A stretch of DNA of 12,992 nucleotides, from positions 1-12,992 of the forward strand of contig CALMBE010000615.1 of the NCBI GenBank assembly GCA_937860165.1. The letters run 5' to 3'. The notes below the pieces were generated by a model. That model was not told where the DNA came from and ran no database searches. It saw only the letters and a program-made list of their open reading frames with translations. Source of the DNA: an uncultured Planctomycetaceae bacterium (lineage in GTDB: Bacteria > Planctomycetota > Planctomycetia > Pirellulales > Lacipirellulaceae). Positions within the stretch are counted from its first letter, which is position 1. Each line of letters begins with the position of its first letter. This document shows positions 1-7,695 of the stretch, piece by piece. The position numbers were made by a program, and so were the translations under genes.

Positions 1-1339
1 GCGGCTCGCGATTTCCTGTCGGACTTTCATCGAAAATCACCAACTCCGCGCTGCCCACCCGGACATCGTCTTTCGCCTCGAACGTAACAGGCACCTTGTC
101 ATCGGGTCGCACCACCATTTCTTGATTCGGGGTAAGAATGCGCACCACGGGGGGCTTATCGGGACGAGCCTGCACTTCGCACAACGGTGGCCGGAGATTC
201 GTCAGTCCGTGCTCCTCTTGCATCTTAGGAGAAACCTTGAAACTCTCTGCAAGTGTGGTCTCCCAGCGATACCACCTATCCTCTGCGGCGGAAAGCGATT
301 GAAGTTTTCCTTCCGAAAAATCCAATTGCAACTTGGCCACGTCCCGACGAGGCTTGAACGCAAACTGCAACTTGCTCCCCACAAGGGCCGATACTCGTCG
401 CGGGAGTTTGTCGAATTTTTCGGGATCGCGCTCGGTGTAATCCGGTGGCGTGACGGTCAGCGTCGCCATGGCCAGTTCCGGGCGATCAGCGACTGCAACT
501 TCCTGCCAAGCAGTTTGACCATCGCCAGCGCGTAGCCGATATGCGAGGGGCTCTTTGATCCCTCGCAAGCGATGCGTGACCCGATCTTGCCTTTCGCCGC
601 GCGGCACGAGTGTGATCGATTGCTCCCCCGAATCGGCGGGCCTGATAATCAATGTCGCTTCGTCGACCGGCACTCCTTTGAGCTGAGCGGCAATCTCAAA
701 GGACTCCCCCCGTGCCACGACAGCAGCCGTAGACACATCTTGAACCTTAGTAGCCGAGATATTCGCCAGCGGTAGCCAAAAACGCTTGAAGAGCACGGTT
801 GATCTTTGCAAGTCGCAAAGAGCCAACCCCAAAATCGGTAACGCCACACTCGCCAAACCCCATCCTGCCCAACGCAATCCCTTTCGAGTTACTACGATTT
901 GCGGGTCAACCTGGGGGGTAAACTCGCTCGCCTCTTGGGCTACCTGCCTAAACATAGCCGGGTGGACATTGCTGTTGGTCTCGAGCTCTGACAACTGTGT
1001 GATCGTGGACCATCGTTCTTCCAGAGGGGGCAAACTGCGATCGACTTCGGCAGCCAGTGAAGCCGCACGACTCACAGATCGCTTTGCAGAGAGTATCCAC
1101 AACACGAGTGTGCTACCAGACACTCCCAGGGCCGAAAGAGTTAGCACAGACCGCCAGGCAGGACTGAAGAGGGTAGCCCACCAATCAACCGCCATTACAA
1201 CGCCCATCGCCCCGAGCAAGACCCCCAGACTTCCCAGGAGTGCCGTCCGCAGTCGAATCCTCCAGGCTTCGGTCCGAACCGTTTCGAGTTTGTCGGCTAC
1301 TGCAATCGGAATACGAAATTCAGGCGCTGAAGATTTCAT
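1..1339 (-). CDS. DUF4175-like membrane protein, N-terminal part (runs off the left edge)
   Basis: The frame is open from an ATG at 1339 to the window edge, giving 446 residues with no stop; the C-terminus lies outside. A ribosome-binding site (GGGAG, 8 nt upstream) supports the start. Two hydrophobic segments sit near residues 30-57 and 63-84 and a third near 157-176. Between them is a soluble stretch reading AAEVDRSLPPLEERWSTITQ, a pattern typical of DUF4175-like proteins. After the third segment comes an extracytoplasmic beta-rich region with a TPPDYTERDP motif near 300 and a KDDVRVGSAELVIF motif close to the edge, as in planctomycete DUF4175-like proteins. Position as last visible gene of a MoxR/DUF58/BatA/VWA cluster agrees with this. 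It is separated from the preceding gene by 176 nt containing a hairpin, so its expression may be partly uncoupled. The molecular function is unknown. Family assignment is by recognition of layout and motifs only. Confidence 0.8.
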   Translation of the reverse strand, partial: MKSSAPEFRIPIAVADKLETVRTEAWRIRLRTALLGSLGVLLGAMGVVMAVDWWATLFSPAWRSVLTLSALGVSGSTLVLWILSAKRSVSRAASLAAEVDRSLPPLEERWSTITQLSELETNSNVHPAMFRQVAQEASEFTPQVDPQIVVTRKGLRWAGWGLASVALPILGLALCDLQRSTVLFKRFWLPLANISATKVQDVSTAAVVARGESFEIAAQLKGVPVDEATLIIRPADSGEQSITLVPRGERQDRVTHRLRGIKEPLAYRLRAGDGQTAWQEVAVADRPELAMATLTVTPPDYTERDPEKFDKLPRRVSALVGSKLQFAFKPRRDVAKLQLDFSEGKLQSLSAAEDRWYRWETTLAESFKVSPKMQEEHGLTNLRPPLCEVQARPDKPPVVRILTPNQEMVVRPDDKVPVTFEAKDDVRVGSAELVIFDESPTGNREP

Positions 1340-1347
1340 CTTTCAAA

Positions 1348-1352
1348 CTCCC
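1348..1352 (-). promoter_or_regulatory. Ribosome-binding site of the DUF4175-like gene
   Basis: On the minus strand GGGAG lies 8 nt before the ATG at 1339. It is among the clearest Shine-Dalgarno matches in the left block and fixes the start of a reading frame that is otherwise bounded only by the window edge. Confidence 0.65.
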
Positions 1353-1353
1353 A

Positions 1354-1426
1354 GTTACTAATCGAATCAAAGTGGGGCAAACCGTGGAAAGCAGCCCGCC
1401 GTTACTCCTAACCTCTAATCAAAGTG
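1354..1426. repeat. Imperfect direct duplication upstream of the DUF4175-like gene
   Basis: Two copies of a gttact ... aatcaaagtg arrangement are visible on the plus strand. The copies begin at 1354 and 1401; the shared 10-mer aatcaaagtg is at 1365-1374 and 1417-1426, and the gttact part at 1354-1359 and 1401-1406. The inner spacer differs in length by 5 nt. It could be a remnant of a local duplication or a pair of protein-binding sites, or chance in AT-richer DNA. Confidence is low. Confidence 0.3.
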
Positions 1427-1511
1427 CCGAGAGTCTAGAGTCAAGTGCTGAAAGCCAGATTAAATTGCTAGGTTTCTGGCTCTTGACTCTCGACTCTTGG
1501 CGCTCGACTCT
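1423..1511. repeat. Opposed heptamer arrays forming a long intergenic hairpin
   Basis: Five contiguous 7-nt units at 1477-1511 (TGGCTCT, TGACTCT, CGACTCT, TGGCGCT, CGACTCT) face five units of the opposite orientation at 1423-1457 (AGTGCCG, AGAGTCT, AGAGTCA, AGTGCTG, AAAGCCA). The arms 1423-1445 and 1482-1504 pair over 23 bp with one mismatch (1436/1491) and two G-U pairs. An upper 7-bp stem pairs 1453-1459 with 1475-1481 around a 15-nt loop. The asymmetric bulge at 1446-1452 is exactly 7 nt, one unit. The structure begins 11 nt past the stop of the 945-residue VWA gene. No U-tract follows it, so a simple intrinsic terminator is not supported. It may be a processing or attenuation element or a dispersed intergenic repeat. 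Confidence 0.8.
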
Positions 1512-1515
1512 CCAA

Positions 1516-4353
1516 TTAGACCAATCCCTTGGCCTTGCGAACAATCCATTCCGTAAATAAACAACCGAGGATCAACCACAAGTTCTTCCAGCGATTCCAC
1601 AGGGGGAATCGTTCTACGTTTTCGTGCATTTCAGGCGAAAGAGAGGCCAGGGCCAGCACCTCCGCAACTGCTGTAGGGGGAACCAATTTTCCTCCCGTAA
1701 TTTCGGCAACTTGTTCCAATAACGCACGATCGCAGCGGGTGTCCATCATTTCCAGATTGTTGCTAGTCTGCACAGAGACGAGCGACCGGATGGAGGTTTG
1801 AACACTCTGTCCGGTCAGTAGCTGGTCGATCGCCGCACCCTCGGCCACAATTTCATAAGTTCCCACGGCCAGTCCCGTGAGCTTTCCCGCATAGCGTCCA
1901 GGGATGTGCTCATCGGGAACCAAGGGCCCACTCGCGATTGTCTTGTCCAAGACCCGCGCAGCGATTTGAATTTCTTGACCATCCAGGGGACGCCCCGATT
2001 GGTCCTTCAACCAGACAGTGACCTCGACGGGTTCTCGCGGGTTGTATCGATTCTTGTCCGTCGACAACCGCACCAGGTCAAAGCCACTCCCGAGGTTGGT
2101 GGCAGTAATCCAACGAATCAATTGACCCCAGAAACGATGATGCCGACGATCGCCCCGTTGATAGCGAAGTTTCCAAGTTTGCGGGGTGGAAAGATACACC
2201 ACCCGACCGGCTCCCACTTGTTGCCAACAGAGAAAAGAGGCGTCTGGTTCCGAGTCTTGGGAAATTTCAATCGCATTGGGAGCGCCATAGGGGATCGCAT
2301 CTAAAAGTGTACGGGCAGTCTCTTTAGGTTTGCAATACGACGACAAGCCAGTCAAGGGTTTAGCGTCATAGATTTCGAGCCACGCTTCCTCGCTGCTGCC
2401 CAAACCTTCCTCGATAGCCAAGGCACTGTGCAGGCGACCCTCATCGGTTAGCGATACGGTGTACGAATCGTAAAGTGGCCCCTGCAGCGGCTCAACCGGC
2501 AGCAGCCTCATCAGTGGTTGGTCTTCATAAGCCTGGGGCATGTTGTCGCGCCCAGCAATCAGGATCAGATGGCCATCGCGGCGCTCGACGTATTCGACCA
2601 AGGCCTCTTGACTCTTCCGCGAGAGAAATCTGGGGCTCACATCTCCCAGGATCACAACATCGTACAGCGCCCAATCTTCCGGGGTCTCGGGAAAGCGGAG
2701 TTTCGTGGCCAAATTGCCAGTCCCGCGCAAGCGAGGGAAAAAGAGAAGTTCATCGCATTCGATGTGAGGGTCGCGTCGGAACAGTTGCTGTAAGTATCGA
2801 TATTCCCATTGCGAAACCCCATCCGAGAGCAACACGCGAATCTTGTCCTTGACTACTTCCCACTGGATCGGAGCCACATTGTTGGCCTGGCTAGCCTCAT
2901 CGGCGATCGGTTCGAGAGATAATTCGTATTCCTGCCAGCCCAATTCCTCGGCGGGAACATCGAATTGCACGCGGCGGTCGATGCGTTCTCCCGTGAATTC
3001 CAATCGTCGACTATCGATGACTTTCCCATCGTGCCGCAACACCAATTCCGACTGCTGACCATCGCTGTCGAAGGCGGTTACGATCGCTTCGATGACCGCC
3101 GAGTCGTGCTCGACAATTGTCGCCGGGGCTTCGGCTCGGTGGACGATCAAATCGCGGACCAATGCCTCGTTTCCCACGGGCACTATAAACACGGGCAAAT
3201 CCGCCAACTTCCCCGCCATTTCCTGGGGAGAAACACTCTCAGGGGCGTTGTGTCGGCCGTCGCTGTAGATCAACGCCAAGCGTGTGGATAGCTGGTTGCG
3301 GTCCTGGGCAAGTTGCCTGAGCACCGCGGACAAATCGGTGACTGACGTCACTTTCGGCCGCTTCATGGATGTGGGGCCTTCGGAGAATTCCTGCGTAACT
3401 TGCCAGGCATTTTTCTCGGGGAGGGCTGTCAATTCGGAGTCGAAGCCAAATCGGTTGACCCGCACATCGGCGGGAAGTTCCGCGAGTGCCCCCGCTTCCA
3501 GTGCTTCCAAGGCCGAGGTGGTTTGTTGGCGACGGCTGGGAACATCGTTGCCAGCATAGCGATCCGCAGGTAACTGAGAACGCTCGTCCACCATGTCGGC
3601 AGCGAGGCTGTTCACGCGCCGCTGGGCACCTGAAAGTGTCTCCCCTAACTCCGCGAGTGATGTCGTCAATTCCGAAACCACCGCGTCTTCGTGTCCCGTC
3701 ATGGACTTTTCAACTCGATCAAGCGAATTCTTTACTGGACCTTCCAACAAGCTTTCGACGCGCGCAGTTCCTTCGACAATATCATCGCGAGTATCCGTAA
3801 GCAACTTCTCGATTGATTGGCAATGTACCAACACGCGATCCACGGTAACGCGAGTCGCAGCCAGTGAAGTCCGCAATTGGTTGAGGGGCTGGTGCTCGAC
3901 CAATAATCGCTGTGTCGTTCGGCAATGGTGAACTGCAACTGCAATGGCAACGCTGGCCTGATCGCCGGCGATCAGTGCTTGGTCGACTTGGGAAGGATCG
4001 GAACCCGTGGCCCGGGCTGCTAGTTGCCAGCGGAGTTCTTGAATGCCATCGGGGGGGTCGACCACATCCATGCTTTCGCTCCGATCGACAATGAGAGCAA
4101 TCGATTGCGGGATACTGGTTCGCTCGATTCTTTCCCGAACCGGCCCCACGGCCATCCATAGCGCAACTCCCAACGCCGCAACCCGCAGAACCCAGAATAC
4201 CGCCGTCCAGGCGGTTCCCAACACGCGGCGATCGCGTAACAGGAGCCAACTCGTCAGAATCAACAACACCATCCCAAGCACCACGGCAGAACGCAGCGCA
4301 ATCGCTCCGTCGAAGACCAGGCTTTCTGTGATGCGGTCGTGTTCAATGGGCAT
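1516..4353 (-). CDS. Large membrane-anchored VWA protein with glutamine-amidotransferase-like domain
   Basis: The protein has 945 residues and starts at an ATG 19 nt after the stop of the BatA-like gene. Two membrane segments (about 18-39 and 48-70) precede a VWA domain whose MIDAS motif DRSES is at 90-94. The later VWA strand LIYSDGRHN is at 361-369 and VPVGN at 391-395, so about 160 extra residues are inserted; 150-260 looks helical and coiled-coil-like. Residues 400-500 look like a CARDB/Ig-type beta domain. Residues 505-750 resemble the GATase1-like fold seen in planctomycete VWA proteins (KIRVLLSDG, YDVVILGDVSP, GHLILIAG, GAGRVVYLSTP), with no obvious catalytic triad. An Ig/MG2-like domain spans about 755-838, and a C-terminal membrane segment 924-938 is followed by a basic tail. 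The architecture parallels its upstream neighbour. No Shine-Dalgarno is visible, so translation is probably coupled. A role as a MoxR-controlled envelope protein is inferred. Confidence 0.85.
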   Translation of the reverse strand: MPIEHDRITESLVFDGAIALRSAVVLGMVLLILTSWLLLRDRRVLGTAWTAVFWVLRVAALGVALWMAVGPVRERIERTSIPQSIALIVDRSESMDVVDPPDGIQELRWQLAARATGSDPSQVDQALIAGDQASVAIAVAVHHCRTTQRLLVEHQPLNQLRTSLAATRVTVDRVLVHCQSIEKLLTDTRDDIVEGTARVESLLEGPVKNSLDRVEKSMTGHEDAVVSELTTSLAELGETLSGAQRRVNSLAADMVDERSQLPADRYAGNDVPSRRQQTTSALEALEAGALAELPADVRVNRFGFDSELTALPEKNAWQVTQEFSEGPTSMKRPKVTSVTDLSAVLRQLAQDRNQLSTRLALIYSDGRHNAPESVSPQEMAGKLADLPVFIVPVGNEALVRDLIVHRAEAPATIVEHDSAVIEAIVTAFDSDGQQSELVLRHDGKVIDSRRLEFTGERIDRRVQFDVPAEELGWQEYELSLEPIADEASQANNVAPIQWEVVKDKIRVLLSDGVSQWEYRYLQQLFRRDPHIECDELLFFPRLRGTGNLATKLRFPETPEDWALYDVVILGDVSPRFLSRKSQEALVEYVERRDGHLILIAGRDNMPQAYEDQPLMRLLPVEPLQGPLYDSYTVSLTDEGRLHSALAIEEGLGSSEEAWLEIYDAKPLTGLSSYCKPKETARTLLDAIPYGAPNAIEISQDSEPDASFLCWQQVGAGRVVYLSTPQTWKLRYQRGDRRHHRFWGQLIRWITATNLGSGFDLVRLSTDKNRYNPREPVEVTVWLKDQSGRPLDGQEIQIAARVLDKTIASGPLVPDEHIPGRYAGKLTGLAVGTYEIVAEGAAIDQLLTGQSVQTSIRSLVSVQTSNNLEMMDTRCDRALLEQVAEITGGKLVPPTAVAEVLALASLSPEMHENVERFPLWNRWKNLWLILGCLFTEWIVRKAKGLV

Positions 4354-4372
4354 AGCGCGTGTGAATTCGTTG

Positions 4373-6583
4373 TTAGTTGAGTGGACTCATGACAGGTGTG
4401 CTACGTTGGCCCGTAATCCATGACGAGATGATTAACTCCAGAACCAACAGCGCAATCAATCCCACAAGCAGGCTCTGCCAAACCGGTTCCAGAGAGGTCG
4501 ATTCTTCTTCGCGAGAGTTAGTGAGGGGTGCCTCCGTTCCAAACTCCAAGCCTGACGAAGTCAACAATTGCCGCTGGGGTTCATCGATTACTTTCAACCG
4601 CGATTCGCTGACTTCACGAGCTACTCGAAAGGGCAGGCTCTTGGAGACACCGTTTTCCTCATAAGTCACCCGATAACTACCTGGCAAATGAGTTTGCCAA
4701 TAACGCACCAACTGGCCGTTGTCGAGTTCTTGGCCTCCCAAGGGCACTGAAGTCCCCGCTGGATTGAGGACCTTTACCGAATCGGGGTCGGCCGCTAGGG
4801 GGAGCGTTGCCACCAAGGGACTCCCCGCGGCTAAATTGAACCGCGCGGAAGAGGGGGCCGTAAGATAATCCAGCCAGTCTGAAATCAGCACGACGAACGC
4901 CTTGAGTTGCGGCAAATTGCTCCACCCGAGACCTAGGGGAAATGATTGCACCAGAACCCGACCTTGGCCAAGATAATTCTCGATGACCAATGGGGACCCA
5001 TCTCCTGTTTCCAAGAGTACTTTGACCGATCGCTCGTCGTTGCTCCGGTGGGCAAACCGCCAATAATTCTTGATGCGAGCTTCGTCGATATCGAGTTGAG
5101 TTGTATTGGCCAGCTGCGCAGTGGCCGGGTGTTCTCGCGTGGGGGGATGAATCCTACCCGATTCTTCGCCCAGGGCTTGATTCTCAAACAAAGCTTCCAC
5201 GGGAAGCGGACTTAATCCGTCGCCATCGTCGTAAACACTTCGATTGAAATCTGTCCGGTCCACACGATCTCCTAGGACCAACCAGAGCCCTCCCCCATCG
5301 CGCACAAACCCCTGTAATTCTCCCAGGGTTTCGTCATCTAACTGAACTGGATCCGAAATCACAACGGCACGGTATTGGGCCAGATCGGTCTCTGCCAGTT
5401 CCTTGGGGGAAATAAATGTCGGCTGGTAAACAGAGTGCCATTCGAGTGGCACCAGGCCTTCGTACCCCAAGGCAGCAGACACAAACTCCTGAGTGGTCTT
5501 TTCCACGTACTCTTGAGCAGAATCCAAAACAAATAGCACTGGGATTTGATCTGTAACTTCCACGACCACCGCATCCTGCTGATCGAGGGCAAGTTGATCC
5601 CCTTCCTCAATTCGGCACGCCAGCTGATAAGTACCCGACTCGGAACGCCGCACCTCGGTGGTCACGTGCGTCGTTTCTCCCCCTTCCAAGGCCTTGAGCG
5701 AACTGGTGGAAACGACTTCATCGTCGATCAACCATTCCACGACGCCTGCCTCATGGGAGAGAGTGCCTAAGTTAGTGACTTCGGCCCGGCATTCGATGAC
5801 TTCACCCGGTCGAACGATCTCGCGGTCGGCCTCGATAGTAGTCACCGCCAGATTGTCGATCTCAGCTGTAGGAGAAACACATTCGATGATTTGCACCGAA
5901 GTGGAAATTTCCGCATTGGAAAGTGTGGTGCCTAGTTGCTGCCAAGATTGCTCAGCGTCGAATTGCCAGCTCAGTTCTTGATTGTCGGTGAACACCACCA
6001 CCCGCCGGGACGTGGACTTTTCAACAGATTCCAGATGCACGATCGAGAGGATGCAACGGAGCAAATCGGATTTTCCCTGGGAAGGTTCCACGCCTTCCAC
6101 CAAGGATTTTAAGCGAGCGACCCCCGGGCGATCGGCGACAATGCTTTGGGCCGTCAACCACTGCCCTCCCCCCGCCACCAACATCACATGCACTCGATCC
6201 TCACTCGACAAAGAATCGAGAAACTTCGTGGCCTCGTCTTTCAGCACATCCGCTGCCGAGGTGTCCTCGACCGTACGAGCCATTGAAAGTGAATTATCCA
6301 AGAGCAATACCAGTTCGCGCTGGCCCTGCGATCCCCACCAACTACTTCTCACCATCGGCCGAGCCAAGGCAAACACAATCGCCAGCACGGCAGCAGTCCG
6401 CAAGAACATCAACAGCAGTTCTTCCAATCGTTGCCAACTTCGTCCCTTGGTCATCGCCTTTTCCAAAAACTGCATCGCACCCCACAACACGACATCGCGT
6501 TGCCGACCACGATACAAATGGATTAGCAGTGGCACCAAGGCCAGGGGCAACGCCAGCAGGAAAAGTCCGTTGAGAAATGACAT
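4373..6583 (-). CDS. BatA-like membrane protein with VWA domain
   Basis: The protein has 736 residues from the ATG at 6583. A GTG six codons upstream (6601) keeps the frame open, but MSFLNGLFLLALPLALVPLL is the classic BatA (PF07584) beginning, and GGA lies 8 nt before this ATG. Membrane segments are at about 5-24 and 58-78. The VWA domain (about 89-235) has the MIDAS motif DNSLS at 96-100 and VVVFTDNQE at 195-203. A CARDB-like beta domain follows (about 242-340), then a GATase1-like region (about 345-575) with AVVISDPVQLDDETL, GGGLWLVLGDR and GQGRVLVQSFPLGLGW. A C-terminal membrane segment is at 701-722. Most of the protein between the second and last segments should face the periplasm. BatA proteins are known from the Bacteroides aerotolerance operon and occur with MoxR and DUF58, as here. 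The process served is unknown. Confidence 0.9.
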   Translation of the reverse strand: MSFLNGLFLLALPLALVPLLIHLYRGRQRDVVLWGAMQFLEKAMTKGRSWQRLEELLLMFLRTAAVLAIVFALARPMVRSSWWGSQGQRELVLLLDNSLSMARTVEDTSAADVLKDEATKFLDSLSSEDRVHVMLVAGGGQWLTAQSIVADRPGVARLKSLVEGVEPSQGKSDLLRCILSIVHLESVEKSTSRRVVVFTDNQELSWQFDAEQSWQQLGTTLSNAEISTSVQIIECVSPTAEIDNLAVTTIEADREIVRPGEVIECRAEVTNLGTLSHEAGVVEWLIDDEVVSTSSLKALEGGETTHVTTEVRRSESGTYQLACRIEEGDQLALDQQDAVVVEVTDQIPVLFVLDSAQEYVEKTTQEFVSAALGYEGLVPLEWHSVYQPTFISPKELAETDLAQYRAVVISDPVQLDDETLGELQGFVRDGGGLWLVLGDRVDRTDFNRSVYDDGDGLSPLPVEALFENQALGEESGRIHPPTREHPATAQLANTTQLDIDEARIKNYWRFAHRSNDERSVKVLLETGDGSPLVIENYLGQGRVLVQSFPLGLGWSNLPQLKAFVVLISDWLDYLTAPSSARFNLAAGSPLVATLPLAADPDSVKVLNPAGTSVPLGGQELDNGQLVRYWQTHLPGSYRVTYEENGVSKSLPFRVAREVSESRLKVIDEPQRQLLTSSGLEFGTEAPLTNSREEESTSLEPVWQSLLVGLIALLVLELIISSWITGQRSTPVMSPLN

Positions 6584-6632
6584 GGTTTTTTTCCAATCCA
6601 CCCAACGCCCGGAAAATTTATTTCCTGAGCAT

Positions 6633-7652
6633 CTAATGCGTGCGGGCTAACGTGGCAGTTTTTTGCGCTGCTCGCCGCCGCAGATACTTGGCCAATACAT
6701 CACCCATGTCTTGATCGGTCCGGAGGGTGACCACATCCGCTCCGACATCTGTCACCGCTTGGTGCAGTTCCGTGCGGAATGCTTGAAATTCGAGTAAATA
6801 CTGTTTGCGGAGCGTCGCGGGGCTGACTTGTATCCGCCGCGAGAGCTCAAGGTCTTGGAAAAACGACTCCCGCTTGAAAGGAAAGTCCATTTCTTCTGGG
6901 GCGAGGACCTGAAACACCAACACATTGTGCCCACGCAGCCGAAATTGTTCCAGTGCCCCTTTCAATCCAGCGACATCCCCAAAACAATCCGAAAACAGCA
7001 GGATCATCCCCCGCCGCTTGAGCCGACCCGTAAGTTCCTTCAAAGCGACATCGAGCTGGGACTTCCCCGCGGCTTGAATTCCTTCGAGTACATGGATCAC
7101 CCGCGAAAGGTGGTTTGCTCGAGGTAGGGGTTTGACGAAATCCAGCAAATGCTCTCCTGAGACGGCTAAACCCACCGAGTCGCGTTGCCGCAATAGTAAG
7201 TGACCCAAACAGGCACACGCCATTTGGGTGTAGCGCCATTTGCTGACCGTCGACATGCCAAACTGCATCGAGCCGCTGGCATCGGCAATCAGAAGCGCCT
7301 GGAGATTGGTTTCATCGTCGTAGCGTTTGACATAATAGCGATCGCTCTTGGCAAACTTCCGCCAATCAAGTTGTCTTAAATCGTCACCCGGATTATAGGG
7401 GCGATACTCCGCGAAATCGGTGCAGCCCCCTTTGTGCGTCGAACGGTGTTTGCCCGACAGTAGTCCATCGACCACCGTGCGGGCAATCACTTCCAGTCGA
7501 CCCAACTTCGTAAGCATCTGCGGATCGAAGATTGGCAGACTGGGCACCACGGGGCGATGTGCCTTCGGAGTCGCTTGCGGCGGTGGTGTGCCAGCCTCTT
7601 GCCGCGCTCGCAGGGAATCGACAAATTGTTGGACGCGACGCTGCTCCACCAT
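6633..7652 (-). CDS. DUF58 domain protein (VWA-like)
   Basis: The protein has 339 residues and starts at an ATG preceded by GAGAG with 7 nt spacing (7660-7664). A basic, proline-containing N-terminus (1-45) leads into the DUF58 signature: FAEYRPYNPGDDLRQLDWR at 80-98, followed by YYVKRYDDETN at 106-116. The VWA-like part carries an intact MIDAS motif DASGS at 124-128 and the strand LLFSDCFGD at 218-226. There is no membrane segment, so it is expected to be cytoplasmic or peripheral, near the inner membrane. DUF58 genes sit next to MoxR ATPases throughout bacteria, and here the MoxR gene is 43 nt upstream in the same direction. Known associations make it a likely direct partner of that ATPase, linking it to the membrane VWA proteins encoded downstream. 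The specific role is inferred. Confidence 0.93.
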   Translation of the reverse strand: MVEQRRVQQFVDSLRARQEAGTPPPQATPKAHRPVVPSLPIFDPQMLTKLGRLEVIARTVVDGLLSGKHRSTHKGGCTDFAEYRPYNPGDDLRQLDWRKFAKSDRYYVKRYDDETNLQALLIADASGSMQFGMSTVSKWRYTQMACACLGHLLLRQRDSVGLAVSGEHLLDFVKPLPRANHLSRVIHVLEGIQAAGKSQLDVALKELTGRLKRRGMILLFSDCFGDVAGLKGALEQFRLRGHNVLVFQVLAPEEMDFPFKRESFFQDLELSRRIQVSPATLRKQYLLEFQAFRTELHQAVTDVGADVVTLRTDQDMGDVLAKYLRRRAAQKTATLARTH

Positions 7653-7695
7653 GGGGCTTCTCTCAAAAACTACAAGATATTCAGGGATCTACCCA

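Noticed and set aside
1423..1511. CRISPR-like array or intrinsic terminator
   Set aside because: Units are 7 nt without spacers and the two arrays are in opposite orientation, so it is not CRISPR. No U-run follows the stem on the transcribed strand, so a standard intrinsic terminator is not supported.
6584..6601. GTG at 6601 as the BatA-like start
   Set aside because: The six extra residues break the family-typical MSFLN beginning, and the ATG at 6583 has a GGA 8 nt upstream.
6606..6627. Small stem ggaaa/tttcc between the DUF58 and BatA-like genes
   Set aside because: A 5-bp AT-rich stem is too weak to call as a terminator or regulatory element.
5982..6650. 222-codon plus-strand open frame (and others such as 786-1361 and 4043-4423)
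   Set aside because: It lies antisense to the BatA-like gene, its protein is low-complexity Ser/Arg/Thr-rich with no family resemblance, and the minus-strand frame has clear domains. The other long plus-strand frames are shadows of the same kind.
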